A DNA stretch of 33,251 bases, taken from Clostridiales bacterium (GTDB lineage Bacteria > Bacillota > Clostridia > Christensenellales > Borkfalkiaceae). Of this stretch, positions 8,484 to 18,303 are shown piece by piece. Under the pieces are notes generated by a model. It saw only the letters and a program-made list of their open reading frames with translations. It was not told where the DNA came from and made no database searches. Each line of letters begins with the position of its first letter. The first letter of the stretch is position 1. The position numbers and the translations under genes are program-made. The DNA is taken from NCBI GenBank assembly GCA_015055865.1, contig SVHK01000018.1:1-33251 (forward strand), read 5' to 3'.

Positions 8484-10634
8484 TTATTTCTTTTCGCAAA
8501 AACAATGCAAATAGGAATACGTTCCCGACGTAGTAACTATCTCTATTCCCTCTTTTAGTAATTTTTCACCGCGATAAATATTCCCTTTATCGTCTTTATA
8601 AATCGACCTATTATCTATGCTAACGATTGGAACACGTTTCTTGGTTGAGCCGTTCAAGTTTTGATAAACGAGCAAAAATTCGCTTTTATCTTTTGCCACG
8701 CAAACAAATCCGTACTCACCGTCTTCCAAATTATCTAGCCTATAAACGTCTCCGCTTAAAATCAACGGAGCAAATTTTTCGTATTGCTTTATCTGTTCCG
8801 TGACTTTTTTCTCGTTGTCGCATGAAAGACGGGTTATGTTCATTTCGTATCCCAACACTCCGCCCAACGCAACGTTAAAACGGAAATTGTAATCGGGCGT
8901 ACTTTCCAACTTATTCCAAAGCGAATCGGAGACGTGCGCGCTAATTGTCGATAAAGGATACGCCATCGACGTACCTTTTTGAATAGCAAGCCGACAAACG
9001 GGATCGGTATTATCGCTCGTCCAAATTTGCGGACAATAAAATAAAATCCCCGCGTCAAACCTACCGCCGCCACCCGAACACCCTTCAAATAGAACGTTAG
9101 GGAATGCTTCCGTCAGCTTTTTATGCATTTTATAACTGCCGAGTGTAAAACGGTGCTTCGCTTCGCCTTGTCTTTCCTTGGGCAAGCTCAAAGAGCCAAC
9201 TTCGCAAAGCGTGCGGTTGAAATCCCACTTTATATATTCTAATTTTACTTCCGACAGCGTTGTTTTAATTTGCTCAACGATATATTCAATCACTTCGTCG
9301 TTAGTCAAATCAAGCACGAGTTGGCGACGGCCAAGCGAACATGGTCTATCCTTGCATTGTAATACCCATTCGGGATGCGCTTTATAAAGTTCGCTCTTAG
9401 GATTGACCATTTCCGGCTCAATCCAGATACCGAGTTTTAACCCAAGCGCGTGGATTTTTTCAGAAAAATCCGCTAATCCGTTCTTGAACTTTTCTTGATT
9501 TACGTACCAATCCCCAAGACCTATACTGTCGTCGTTGCGTTTTCCAAACCAACCGTCGTCGATAACCACCGTATCAATACCAAGTTGCTTTGCCTTTTCC
9601 GCATAGCGCAACAAAATCTCTTCGTCTATATTGAAATACATTGCTTCCCACGTATTGATGACGATAGGACGTTTTTGATAAACAAATTTCGGGTTTATAA
9701 TATGCTCGCGAATGTGCGAATGAAAATTTTGAGAGAGTTTGTTGAGCCCTTCCGAAGAATAGGTCATTATCACTTCGGGTGTAATAAATTCTTCGCCTGC
9801 TTGCAAATTCCACGTAAACGTGTCGCGATTCAAACCCATTGTCAAACGCACGCGTTTATCGTAAGTCATTTCTGCCCGCGCTTCAAAATCTCCGGAATAA
9901 ACAAATTCTAAGCCGTAGGCTTCCCCTGTATTCTCCGTCGTTTTCGACGTTTTTATCGCCATAAACGGATTGAATTGATGGGAAGAATGTCCACGCTTAC
10001 TATAAATTCCTTGCAAGCCTACGTGTAAAGGATATTCCGTAATATTCCGTTCTTTGCCATATTCTCCACAAAGCGTAACAAGAGTATAATCCGCCCCGCT
10101 CAAATCGAGCTGACAGCCCGTTGCTTGTAGAATTTGCACTTTGTTTTGTCCCTTATTGACAAATTTCAAATAACGAGTTATCGTATCCGAATTTTCAAAT
10201 ACGCTATAATAGGAATGTAATTCTACCCCTGAAGTTTCGTCTTCGTAAATAATTTCCAAGGTTTCGTTGGCAAGCCTAGAATAAGGCATATTTTCAAATT
10301 CTAATCTGCCTTTAAAGATTTTATGCTCCTTATAATAAAACAAGGTAGAACTATCACCGTTTTTATTTTTAATTTTTATTGCGGTATCTTTCGTATCCCC
10401 GCTATCGAAAAAAGAAAGCTCGGTCGGGATCGTATCGAGTGAGAAATTTGCACCTATCTCCTCTATGTAAGGCGCAAAATCGACAGGATATTCACGATAA
10501 AAACCTTGCAAGGAGTCCGTCTTTTTACCGTAATACAAATGCGCTAAGAATTTTTCATGCGCAATCTTAAACGCATAAGTAGTATTACGCGTATCAATTC
10601 TAAATATTTTTTCTTCTAAATCAAAACTAATCAT
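8484..10634 (-). CDS. GH36 alpha-galactosidase, cytoplasmic
   Basis: A full-length 716-aa GH36 enzyme. It has an N-terminal beta-supersandwich (1-~320), then the barrel with VIDDGWFGKRND (358-368), LGIWIEPEMVNP, the nucleophile in YIKWDFNRT (Asp471), the glycine-rich CSGGGGRFD (519-527) and the acid/base Asp541 in TSDNTDP. It hydrolyses terminal alpha-galactosides, such as raffinose-type sugars, blood-group-B or alpha-Gal epitopes. There is no signal peptide, so it acts on imported oligosaccharides. The motifs are all intact. The region before the ATG has only a weak purine-rich ribosome site (AGAAGAG). The host-glycan neighbours favour an alpha-Gal-capped glycan over plant raffinose, but this is inference. 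Confidence 0.93.
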   Translation of the reverse strand: MISFDLEEKIFRIDTRNTTYAFKIAHEKFLAHLYYGKKTDSLQGFYREYPVDFAPYIEEIGANFSLDTIPTELSFFDSGDTKDTAIKIKNKNGDSSTLFYYKEHKIFKGRLEFENMPYSRLANETLEIIYEDETSGVELHSYYSVFENSDTITRYLKFVNKGQNKVQILQATGCQLDLSGADYTLVTLCGEYGKERNITEYPLHVGLQGIYSKRGHSSHQFNPFMAIKTSKTTENTGEAYGLEFVYSGDFEARAEMTYDKRVRLTMGLNRDTFTWNLQAGEEFITPEVIMTYSSEGLNKLSQNFHSHIREHIINPKFVYQKRPIVINTWEAMYFNIDEEILLRYAEKAKQLGIDTVVIDDGWFGKRNDDSIGLGDWYVNQEKFKNGLADFSEKIHALGLKLGIWIEPEMVNPKSELYKAHPEWVLQCKDRPCSLGRRQLVLDLTNDEVIEYIVEQIKTTLSEVKLEYIKWDFNRTLCEVGSLSLPKERQGEAKHRFTLGSYKMHKKLTEAFPNVLFEGCSGGGGRFDAGILFYCPQIWTSDNTDPVCRLAIQKGTSMAYPLSTISAHVSDSLWNKLESTPDYNFRFNVALGGVLGYEMNITRLSCDNEKKVTEQIKQYEKFAPLILSGDVYRLDNLEDGEYGFVCVAKDKSEFLLVYQNLNGSTKKRVPIVSIDNRSIYKDDKGNIYRGEKLLKEGIEIVTTSGTYSYLHCFCEKK

Positions 10635-10670
10635 CTCTTCTTTTCACTGCTATATGGGATATACGTATCG

Positions 10671-12539
10671 TTAAAGATATTCTATCGGCGTACCAAATTT
10701 AAGATCCTGCGACCAAATTTCCGCGCGTTTTTCGATACTGGTACGGGGCAATCCTTCTCTATACGCCTTTAAGCCAAGTTCTTCTGCGTCTTTAACAAAA
10801 TCTTTTATCATACAATCGCACTCTTTTTTATCAAAGTCACGGCGGTATAAATCCAACATCATATACCTGGGCGCAAGCTCTTCTCTTTTTACGCGCGACA
10901 AAACGAGATTTCGAATTTCTTCCTCTTCAATAGATTGAGCTTCAGCCTTCGCTTTTGCAAAAATTTTCAAACAGTTCTCTAAAAAATCTTTTTTGTAATA
11001 CTTACGAATAGACACGTCCGCAGACTCCCAAATCCCTGCATACGCTAAAAAACCTTCGGTTACTTCTACCGTTTTGTAGTAGGCGTTTACGTATTCGTAA
11101 TATTGATAAATATATTTACTTGCTTGTTTATAATAATGCTCAATAAAATCTTTTACCAACCCTTCTACGCTTGCGTTTACATTCCACAAAAGATTCGAAT
11201 GTACGTAATCACGCATCGCTAAAAAGGGCGTAGCAGGCGAATCGCAAGGACCTTGCACAAGCACGTCTTCAACACCATACTTTTTAAAAATCTTATAATT
11301 TTCCGAAATCACCTGCCAATTATAAAGCGGATATTCGTATGAACCAAAACCAACGTCGTAATTCCAAACGGACAGTTTCGCGCCAATATCCGACCAACCT
11401 AAAATGGACGTTCTTGAGGCTTGATTATATTCTTCATCAAGAAAATTCTTAGAATACACGCTCGCAAGAGGCGCAAACCGCACCACGATATTGTCTTCGG
11501 GTACAACTTCAGGTACACACTCGTACTTACCCTTTTCTTCATTCCAAGTAACGGGCGGTTGTTGGGTTTTTTGATAGGCAAAAATAACAATCTTCACACT
11601 ATCAGCGCGCTCGGGGGCAGTTTCCTTTAACCACGCTTTAATTTCCCTTGCCACCTTGTTGATAAACACCATGAGCGTACCGCTCGACGCTTGTTTTTCA
11701 CCGCCGTATTGCGCGTTCATTCGTTTAGATTTTTCACGATCACAGGTATAGCCCACATCTTCTTGACCGACGATAAAGTACTTTGCTTTCGGCTCAGCCA
11801 AAATTACCGCCTTGAAATTTTCCATAAACGTAGAATACATCAATCTACCTTCCTCGGTATCTTCAAGCGCTGTCGCTATACAAAGTTGTAATTTATTATC
11901 CGTGTACCATTCGGGGTGGTTCTCCGCGTACCTGTCCGGGGGCAAGAGCAAAAAAGTGGAATGACACCAATAGGTTTTCGACCATACGCTACCCTCGCCG
12001 TATTCTTCGGGAAACACCGTCCGAACGCCGTTAGAACGTATTCTTAACGAATATAAGGGATCGTATATAGGCGTATAATTATGTACGTCTCTCCCCACAA
12101 AATCGGGAATGGAAGTAATATCCATATCTTTCAATGCAAAGCTATTGCTTTGTTGAATATAAATCTCATCGGGAGCATACACGGTAAAGCCAAATTGCGT
12201 CTTTAAGAACTCGTAAACAGCATAAATTTTTCCGCTTTCGGAAAAGCCGTTCATCAAGGCGTTTCCGTCTTTTGTGAAAACTCTAATCCCATCAACGTTC
12301 ATATTTTCTAACGTCAAGATCTCTCCGCTTTGCTTAAATAATGCGGTGTTGCCGATAGAGAAATATTTACCGCTAAACGCAAAAAACTCTTTGGAATTTT
12401 CCTTGATTACAACAAGAACTTCGTTCGTTGCTTGTTCAAAGAAACGAACGAGTTCTTCACTTGCAAAAACTTCACTTTTCGTTGGTGTTTCGGGCAACAA
12501 TACTGCATATTGCCCGAAACATTTCTTACTTTCTTTCAT
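10671..12539 (-). CDS. DUF4838-family protein, no signal peptide
   Basis: A 622-aa paralogue of the lipoprotein encoded just upstream. Matching blocks include SIGNTALF, GKIYAVYEFL with TQFGFTVYAPDEIYI, DFVGRDVH, WCHSTFLLLPPDRY, VFINKVAREIKAWLKETAPE, PEDNIVVRFAPLASVYSK and QGPCDSPATPFLAMRDYVH. The N-terminal ~110 residues resemble the domain that precedes GH67-type barrels, and the remainder is DUF4838-like, probably a glycosidase-type barrel of unknown activity. It has no signal sequence, so it should stay in the cytoplasm. The cysteine-rich GYCGCSKC patch of the lipoprotein is altered here to YTCDREKSK. No clear ribosome site precedes the ATG, so translation may depend on coupling. Confidence 0.72.
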   Translation of the reverse strand: MKESKKCFGQYAVLLPETPTKSEVFASEELVRFFEQATNEVLVVIKENSKEFFAFSGKYFSIGNTALFKQSGEILTLENMNVDGIRVFTKDGNALMNGFSESGKIYAVYEFLKTQFGFTVYAPDEIYIQQSNSFALKDMDITSIPDFVGRDVHNYTPIYDPLYSLRIRSNGVRTVFPEEYGEGSVWSKTYWCHSTFLLLPPDRYAENHPEWYTDNKLQLCIATALEDTEEGRLMYSTFMENFKAVILAEPKAKYFIVGQEDVGYTCDREKSKRMNAQYGGEKQASSGTLMVFINKVAREIKAWLKETAPERADSVKIVIFAYQKTQQPPVTWNEEKGKYECVPEVVPEDNIVVRFAPLASVYSKNFLDEEYNQASRTSILGWSDIGAKLSVWNYDVGFGSYEYPLYNWQVISENYKIFKKYGVEDVLVQGPCDSPATPFLAMRDYVHSNLLWNVNASVEGLVKDFIEHYYKQASKYIYQYYEYVNAYYKTVEVTEGFLAYAGIWESADVSIRKYYKKDFLENCLKIFAKAKAEAQSIEEEEIRNLVLSRVKREELAPRYMMLDLYRRDFDKKECDCMIKDFVKDAEELGLKAYREGLPRTSIEKRAEIWSQDLKFGTPIEYL

Positions 12540-12564
12540 ACTTAATACTTATACCAAATTAAAA

Positions 12565-14535
12565 TCAATTCACCGAAAGCCACCAGTTATCGTAACGGTT
12601 GCTAATCAAATGGCTTTCCGCGTAGTAACTCAAACCTAAACGATTTGCGTCAGCTTGGAATTTCGTGAACATTGCTCGAAGCGTAGCATCGTCATAATAT
12701 TCTTTATATTGTTCAATGACGATATAACGAGGGGAAAGTTCTTCCTTTTCAAGACGTTCCATAACTGCTCTTCTAGTACTTTCATCCTCAATCTTTTCTG
12801 CCACTTTCTTCGCTTGCGCAAGAATATCTAAACAGCTATTCAAGTATGCCTTAGGGTAATACTCCGCGAGCGCTTGGTCTCTCGATTCCCAAGGTCCAGG
12901 TTTCCACGAGTAGCCTTTCGTCTTTTCCATCAACGCGTAGTTAGCATTGATTAAATTGAAATATTGCTTCACGTAAGGCGCAGCATCTTTATAGTAGTTT
13001 TCCATAAACGAATCAATGAGTACGTTGATGTCTTGGTCTACGTCCCACAAAAGTTCGGCTTGAACATAGTCACGCATTGCTTGGAAAGGCAATATCCTAC
13101 TATCTCTAGGCCCTTGGTCAAGAATGTCCGTTACACCGTATTCAAGGAAAATTCTATAATTGTCTTGCATATTATGCCAGTTATAGGAAGGGTACAGGTA
13201 TGCGCCGAAAGGACAACTGTACGACCAAACAGACATATTTGCGCCAAGCGCTCTCCAACCGTTCATGACTTCTTCCGTTTCTTTGTTTGCAACAGGGTCG
13301 GTCATAGGTTTGGAATATACCGCGCTAATAGGAGCGAAACGAATCATAACGTTAGAATCGGGAACAACGTCTTTATGGTAGGTATATTCCCCTGTCTCAT
13401 AATTCTTTTCAACGGGCGGTTGCAAGGAATTTTGATATGCGAACATACCGATAACGACTTGGTCTGCTCTTTCAGGATAAGTATCTTGCAACCACGCCTT
13501 TACCATACGAGCTATTTTATTCACGAATACCACCATCGTACCGCTCATTCTATTATTATGACCGCTATACAATTTATTCGCAGTCATACATTTCGAACAA
13601 CCACAGTAACCGGAGTCGTCTTCTAAGCCTATCATAAAGTACTTAGCCTTAGGCGCGATTTCAATGTAATACTTCAAACTTTCAAACATCGTTTGACGCA
13701 TCAATTCGCCGTTTGGACTATCCTCTATGCCCGTACCGTAACAAATATCTTTCTCGTTCAAACTGAACCAGTCACGGTGTTCGTTAATATGCAAAGAAGG
13801 TCTTAACAAAATATGGGTAGAGTGACACCAAAGCGTTCTAGACCATACACTGCCGTTGCCCTGCGCCGAAGAGAACGACGTTATAACACCGCGCAATCTC
13901 TTTCTCGATGCAAACGTAGCGTTATTTCCATAAACTACGTCATGCACGTCACGACCTGCAAAGTCAGGGACTTCGGTAATATCGAAATCTTTTAATTTTC
14001 TATCTTTGATAGTATCCACGTGAATTTCATCCTCCGCATATACTTCAAAGCCGATTTGTTCTTCCATAAAATCATACACGGAATACAGCTTACCGCCCTC
14101 TTCCGCAGCGTTAAGAATAACGCTGTTTCCGTACGTTTTAATTTTAAAACCATCGTCACCAAGCTCCGACAAAGATACTTCCATATCGCTTTCTTCAAAG
14201 AGCGAAGTATCACCGATAGAAATGTATTTATCGTCTTTATCCATATTCCCCGTATCGATTACGGTAGGAAGAGTGACCCCAGTTGCCTGTTTAAAGAAGG
14301 TAACAAGTTCGCCTGACGCATACTTTTCAGTATCCGTCGCCTCAGGAGAAATCAAAATTTTATAATCAGACTTACCGTCCTTCACCAAATCAAATTTGGA
14401 ATCCTCAATGGTAGGCGTTCCAGGAGTAACCGTACCGCCGTTACCACCATTACCGCCAAAACCACAGCCTGCCACCGAAAATACGGAAGAAACCGTTAAA
14501 GCGAGCGCCACAATTTTTCTCAATCTTTTTTCCAT
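12565..14535 (-). CDS. DUF4838-family lipoprotein
   Basis: This 656-aa protein has a lipoprotein signal: a basic start, a hydrophobic stretch and the lipobox SVAGC, with lipidated Cys24, followed by a Gly/Thr/Pro-rich linker. It should therefore be anchored on the outer face of the membrane. An N-terminal alpha/beta region contains YISIGDTSLF and SVYDFMEEQIGFEVYAEDE, then comes the DUF4838 region with GRDVHDVVYG, LWCHSTHILLRPS, APKAKYFMIGLEDD and the cysteine cluster GYCGCSKC, a candidate metal site or disulfide pair. Activity is unknown; the context suggests a surface glycan hydrolase or binder. AAGGAG precedes the ATG, and the gene lies 10 bases after the 948-aa gene. Confidence 0.78.
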   Translation of the reverse strand: MEKRLRKIVALALTVSSVFSVAGCGFGGNGGNGGTVTPGTPTIEDSKFDLVKDGKSDYKILISPEATDTEKYASGELVTFFKQATGVTLPTVIDTGNMDKDDKYISIGDTSLFEESDMEVSLSELGDDGFKIKTYGNSVILNAAEEGGKLYSVYDFMEEQIGFEVYAEDEIHVDTIKDRKLKDFDITEVPDFAGRDVHDVVYGNNATFASRKRLRGVITSFSSAQGNGSVWSRTLWCHSTHILLRPSLHINEHRDWFSLNEKDICYGTGIEDSPNGELMRQTMFESLKYYIEIAPKAKYFMIGLEDDSGYCGCSKCMTANKLYSGHNNRMSGTMVVFVNKIARMVKAWLQDTYPERADQVVIGMFAYQNSLQPPVEKNYETGEYTYHKDVVPDSNVMIRFAPISAVYSKPMTDPVANKETEEVMNGWRALGANMSVWSYSCPFGAYLYPSYNWHNMQDNYRIFLEYGVTDILDQGPRDSRILPFQAMRDYVQAELLWDVDQDINVLIDSFMENYYKDAAPYVKQYFNLINANYALMEKTKGYSWKPGPWESRDQALAEYYPKAYLNSCLDILAQAKKVAEKIEDESTRRAVMERLEKEELSPRYIVIEQYKEYYDDATLRAMFTKFQADANRLGLSYYAESHLISNRYDNWWLSVN

Positions 14536-14545
14536 AGCTATCTCC

Positions 14546-17392
14546 TTATTTCACCATAATCGAATACTCGATAAGCTTATAAAGGTAACTGTTTTCCACT
14601 TCGTAAACGACGTAATAATATACCTTGTATTCTCCCACTTGATCCGTAGCAAACGTCAAACTTTCGGTAACGTCAATTTGACCGCCTCTGGGTTTATTCA
14701 CAAATACTACCGCATCATAGGATGCAAGCGAGCTATCAACTAAGAAACTAGGCAATTTAATGGTTTCGCCCTTCTTCGCAGTCGCAGGAACTTCGCCTGA
14801 AATCGTCACTTCGAAAGGCTCTACTCTATATACGCTCAAAATACTTTCGTTAAAACCAGGATTATAAGAATCGTCTTCAGAAACGTATTTTACGAAATAC
14901 TTACCTGAACTCTTAAGAGTAAAACTAACCGAACTCGTACCCACTTTCGTTCTATAAACGAGATCTTCGTCAGCCGTATATACTTCCACGTAAACGTCCG
15001 TTCTACCGCAAATTGCGTCGATTGCAACCGCGCCAGGTAAAGTAATTACACCTACGCTTTGTTCGGAAACGTATTCGCCACAGGTAACAATGAGCGGTTC
15101 AATGTAATCTCTCTTCGTCTTTGCATCAAAGTATTGTCTGCCGTTCTTTACGAATTGAATACCGCTTTCTCCCGTAACGTTTTCAAATGCGAACTCCGCG
15201 TAACAAATATTGTCAGTGAACCCTTTAAAAACTTCGCCCGTTGCGTAGTTCGTTACTTGACAAACAAAGTTACCGCTTTCATCGATTATTTCGTTTCTTC
15301 CGTTAATTCTCAACAAGAAGTCTTCAATCTTGGTATCGTCAAACGTACCATAAATCTTGCCGACCTTTTCGCCATTCAAATAGAAATCGCTAAAATCAGG
15401 ATCTTGGCTTGCCTTGATTGCAAGCTCTACCTTTTTATTCGAGTAAGAACCGTCCACAAGCGTTACGTTAATCGTATCGTAGTTATTTGCTTCGCCAGGT
15501 ACACGGAAAGCGAATTCCATTCCTTTGAAAGGCAAAGGTAAGCCGTAAACAACGGTTGCCTCGTCGGTATTGAAAAGATATGCGATACAGCTATCGTTAG
15601 AATAATTCCCTACGACTTCGGTTACGTTTTTCGCAATAAAATACTTGCTAAAATCTACCGTACCGCTCTTATCCAAAAGCTTCACGGAAACACTATCGCC
15701 AACCATTTCTTCGTAGAGGTAACTCTTTGCTACGTACTCCACTTCTACACTTTCGCCAAAGGAATTATCAAGGGTGAATTTTTCATTCGGTTTTACCTTT
15801 TTAAGTACTTCGCCGTCTGCATTTTTGAATAAGTAATACTTTTCCGCCGACATCTTTTTATTAGTCAACGAATAATAGTCGTACGCATCAAAATCAGGAA
15901 GAGAAATTTCTTTTCCTACCATCATAAGTTGAGGAATGGTGGGGGTAGTGTCGAGAATTGGCAATTTACTTGCCTGTGCGTTCACGTAGTAATTGAAAAC
16001 ACCGCCTCTACCAACGAAGTCTTTTACGGTCACGGAAACAACGTAAACGCCGTTCTTTTCTGCAACGAACCCACCGTTCTTAATCGCTACTTCTTTACCC
16101 GTCGAATTTTCATAAACGACGGTAGAAATTTCATAATCACCGTACACGCCGTCTACCTCGTGTTCAGGGAGCAAAGTCTTAACGCCAAGCGTTGCCGTTT
16201 GAGAAAGTGGTGTAACCCAGGTATGCGTAATTGAACTAACGTTGTTTGCTTTTACCTTTAAAATCTGTTCCGCTACGTTACCAGAAGTATCCGTTGCCGT
16301 ATAGCAAATCTCGTACACGCCTGTTTCAGAGGGTATGAAATAGCCGTCTTTTACCGTGATAGGCTCAGTAGAACCCTCTTTGCGAACGATAACGCTCAAT
16401 TCTCTTTCAGCCGTACCCGAACCGTAAACACAATCGTATTTATCAAAGGCGATTGCCTCATACACGGGATAGGGCGCGAATACTTCCGCCTCAGGAATAG
16501 AATCAAAGTTGTAACCAAGAGTATCAATCTTAAAGAAAGGTTTTTCGGTATCCAACCAACTTCCCTCGGAAAGATCCAAACCGCCAAAATTTAAAATCAT
16601 AAACCCTGCGTCTTTGTTAGAGAAGTTTTCCGAACTTGCGGTAATTGTCATCGTAACTTTACCGCTTTTAAAGCCCTTCCACTCCCCTTTCATATTCTCT
16701 GAATCCGTCAAATCCGCAATTACTGTATCGACGTAGCCAAAAGGTATGCCAGGGTCGGTATGTACGCAAGCGGTATCGTAGTCGTAAGCAAAGCTAACGG
16801 CTTTTACGTCCTTTTCAATAGCAACACCGTCTCTTGCTCTACCGTAGAAATTCGCGTAAACTTCTCTACCGTAATTGCTTGCGCTAAAATAACGAATGCT
16901 TCCGTCTCTATTGAAATAACGACCTGTAGAAATTTGACCGTTGCCATAAGCGGAGGCGTAACTCGCATAAGGATACGCCTCGTCTATGTTACGCTGTACG
17001 TTTATTTCCACAAAACAGTTTTCATCTTCAACGTCCGTTAAACGAATACTGATTTCACTCACTTCCAAATCACCCTTCTTCGCTTTAGGTTCGGTAGTGA
17101 TTGGAATTAAGGTAAGAAGAACGTCGTTTGCCGTAAAAGCCCGCAAATCAAGTTCGTGATTGAGGGTAACAGCGGAATCACCGTTGTCCTTTGCTTTCAC
17201 AAAAATACCCTTGTAATCACCGATATGTTCAGGAGCTTGATAATCAACGAAAACCTCCGCATTTTGCGTTGCCGAAAAGAACTTTACAGCCTCGCTCTCC
17301 GACGCCATTGCGTTCGTAAACCCAACCGCCGCGCCGCCGATTAAGGCAACCGAAAATATGCCTGAAACGACGCGAATTAATAATTTTCTCAT
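14546..17392 (-). CDS. Secreted 948-aa protein with glycan-binding-like module and Ig-like domains
   Basis: A Sec signal peptide ends near NAMA (residue 30). Residues ~36-280 share a line-up of motifs with the duplicated unit of the 1352-aa protein (EISIRLTD, TVIADLTDSENM, KVTMTITASS, GFMILNFGGLDL). About 300-570 holds Ig-like/DUF5011-type domains (for example GVYEICYTATDTSGNVAEQ and GVYVVSVTVKDFVGRGG), then a second beta-rich module (~590-770) and two more Ig-like segments. No membrane anchor is visible at the end, so it may be released or held non-covalently. GGAGG precedes the ATG, which overlaps the permease stop as ATGA. A role in glycan capture at the surface is inferred from context. 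Confidence 0.75.
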   Translation of the reverse strand: MRKLLIRVVSGIFSVALIGGAAVGFTNAMASESEAVKFFSATQNAEVFVDYQAPEHIGDYKGIFVKAKDNGDSAVTLNHELDLRAFTANDVLLTLIPITTEPKAKKGDLEVSEISIRLTDVEDENCFVEINVQRNIDEAYPYASYASAYGNGQISTGRYFNRDGSIRYFSASNYGREVYANFYGRARDGVAIEKDVKAVSFAYDYDTACVHTDPGIPFGYVDTVIADLTDSENMKGEWKGFKSGKVTMTITASSENFSNKDAGFMILNFGGLDLSEGSWLDTEKPFFKIDTLGYNFDSIPEAEVFAPYPVYEAIAFDKYDCVYGSGTAERELSVIVRKEGSTEPITVKDGYFIPSETGVYEICYTATDTSGNVAEQILKVKANNVSSITHTWVTPLSQTATLGVKTLLPEHEVDGVYGDYEISTVVYENSTGKEVAIKNGGFVAEKNGVYVVSVTVKDFVGRGGVFNYYVNAQASKLPILDTTPTIPQLMMVGKEISLPDFDAYDYYSLTNKKMSAEKYYLFKNADGEVLKKVKPNEKFTLDNSFGESVEVEYVAKSYLYEEMVGDSVSVKLLDKSGTVDFSKYFIAKNVTEVVGNYSNDSCIAYLFNTDEATVVYGLPLPFKGMEFAFRVPGEANNYDTINVTLVDGSYSNKKVELAIKASQDPDFSDFYLNGEKVGKIYGTFDDTKIEDFLLRINGRNEIIDESGNFVCQVTNYATGEVFKGFTDNICYAEFAFENVTGESGIQFVKNGRQYFDAKTKRDYIEPLIVTCGEYVSEQSVGVITLPGAVAIDAICGRTDVYVEVYTADEDLVYRTKVGTSSVSFTLKSSGKYFVKYVSEDDSYNPGFNESILSVYRVEPFEVTISGEVPATAKKGETIKLPSFLVDSSLASYDAVVFVNKPRGGQIDVTESLTFATDQVGEYKVYYYVVYEVENSYLYKLIEYSIMVK

Positions 17393-18294
17393 CCTTTTAA
17401 TCCTCCGATATTTACGTTCAGCATAAACCTCTTTCTAAACGCAATAAAGATAGCCAAGATAGGCGCGAACATAATGAAACAACCCGTCAATCGCATGGGG
17501 ATATTTACCAAATTGTTGTCCGTTCTTTGATTAAATTTGTAAAGCCCTAATGCTAACGTTGGTCTATCGGGCAAATACAAAAGCGGTGTGTTAGAGTCAT
17601 TCCAAAAACCGATAAATGCAAGAAGGGACATCGTAGCAATGGTCGCCCCGATGAGCGGGAAAATGACGTTCATCATAATGGTGAAATTCCCTGCGCCGTC
17701 AATACTTGCCGCGTCTGAATAGTCCTTAGAAATCCCCTTGAAAGCCGCATAGTAAATCAAGAAGTCCGTACCCAGGTAGTTTGCTTTCATTAAAACCATA
17801 CCCCAAATATGGTTACGGAACCCTAATGCGCGTACAAATTGCATTTCCGAAGGTCCACTACCGATAATCGGTATAATCATAACTAAAATGACGCTTGCGT
17901 GCAACCAGCTACCTACTTTACTCTTAAAACGAGCGCAACCGTAAGCGGTGATAGCCGCAGTGAAAACGTTTGCAAGGGTACAGCCAACAGCATATAAAAC
18001 ACTGTTTAGTATCATTTCGTCAAGATACATTTTGTATGGTTTCACACCTGTGGGGTTTACCGATACGTACATTTTAGAAAATGCCGTTATATAGTTTTCA
18101 AACGTCCAAACTTCAGGCAAACCGAACACGTTATAGTATAAGTCCTCTTCCGTCTTAAAGGTAGTCATAAACGACCACAAAGCGGGAACGAACAAAGACA
18201 AACTATACACCAACAAGAAGATAAAACCGACGACGGTGAGCGCGCCATAACCGCGCACTTCATTATACTTTTTCTTTTTTAATACTTTTGCCAT
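17389..18294 (-). CDS. Carbohydrate ABC transporter permease, MalG-type
   Basis: A 301-aa inner membrane permease with six hydrophobic helices, the first being VVGFIFLLVYSLSLFVPALW. The cytoplasmic ATPase-docking EAA-type loop is seen in DAASIDGAGNFTIMMNVIFP (about 190-209). The C-terminal RKRFMLNVNIGGLKG ending is typical of CUT1 sugar importers. It pairs with the MalF-type permease upstream (9-base gap) and the binding lipoprotein to import oligosaccharides. No ATPase gene is present in the window. GAGGTG precedes the ATG. Confidence 0.93.
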   Translation of the reverse strand: MAKVLKKKKYNEVRGYGALTVVGFIFLLVYSLSLFVPALWSFMTTFKTEEDLYYNVFGLPEVWTFENYITAFSKMYVSVNPTGVKPYKMYLDEMILNSVLYAVGCTLANVFTAAITAYGCARFKSKVGSWLHASVILVMIIPIIGSGPSEMQFVRALGFRNHIWGMVLMKANYLGTDFLIYYAAFKGISKDYSDAASIDGAGNFTIMMNVIFPLIGATIATMSLLAFIGFWNDSNTPLLYLPDRPTLALGLYKFNQRTDNNLVNIPMRLTGCFIMFAPILAIFIAFRKRFMLNVNIGGLKG

Positions 18295-18303
18295 ACGCTC
18301 ACC

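Noticed and set aside
12964..13626. 220-aa plus-strand open frame (also large antisense frames at 19631-20398, 21247-22008, 25931-26683)
   Set aside because: They lie opposite well-supported genes, have no ribosome sites and encode Arg/Phe-rich sequence without domains; they are by-products of codon bias.
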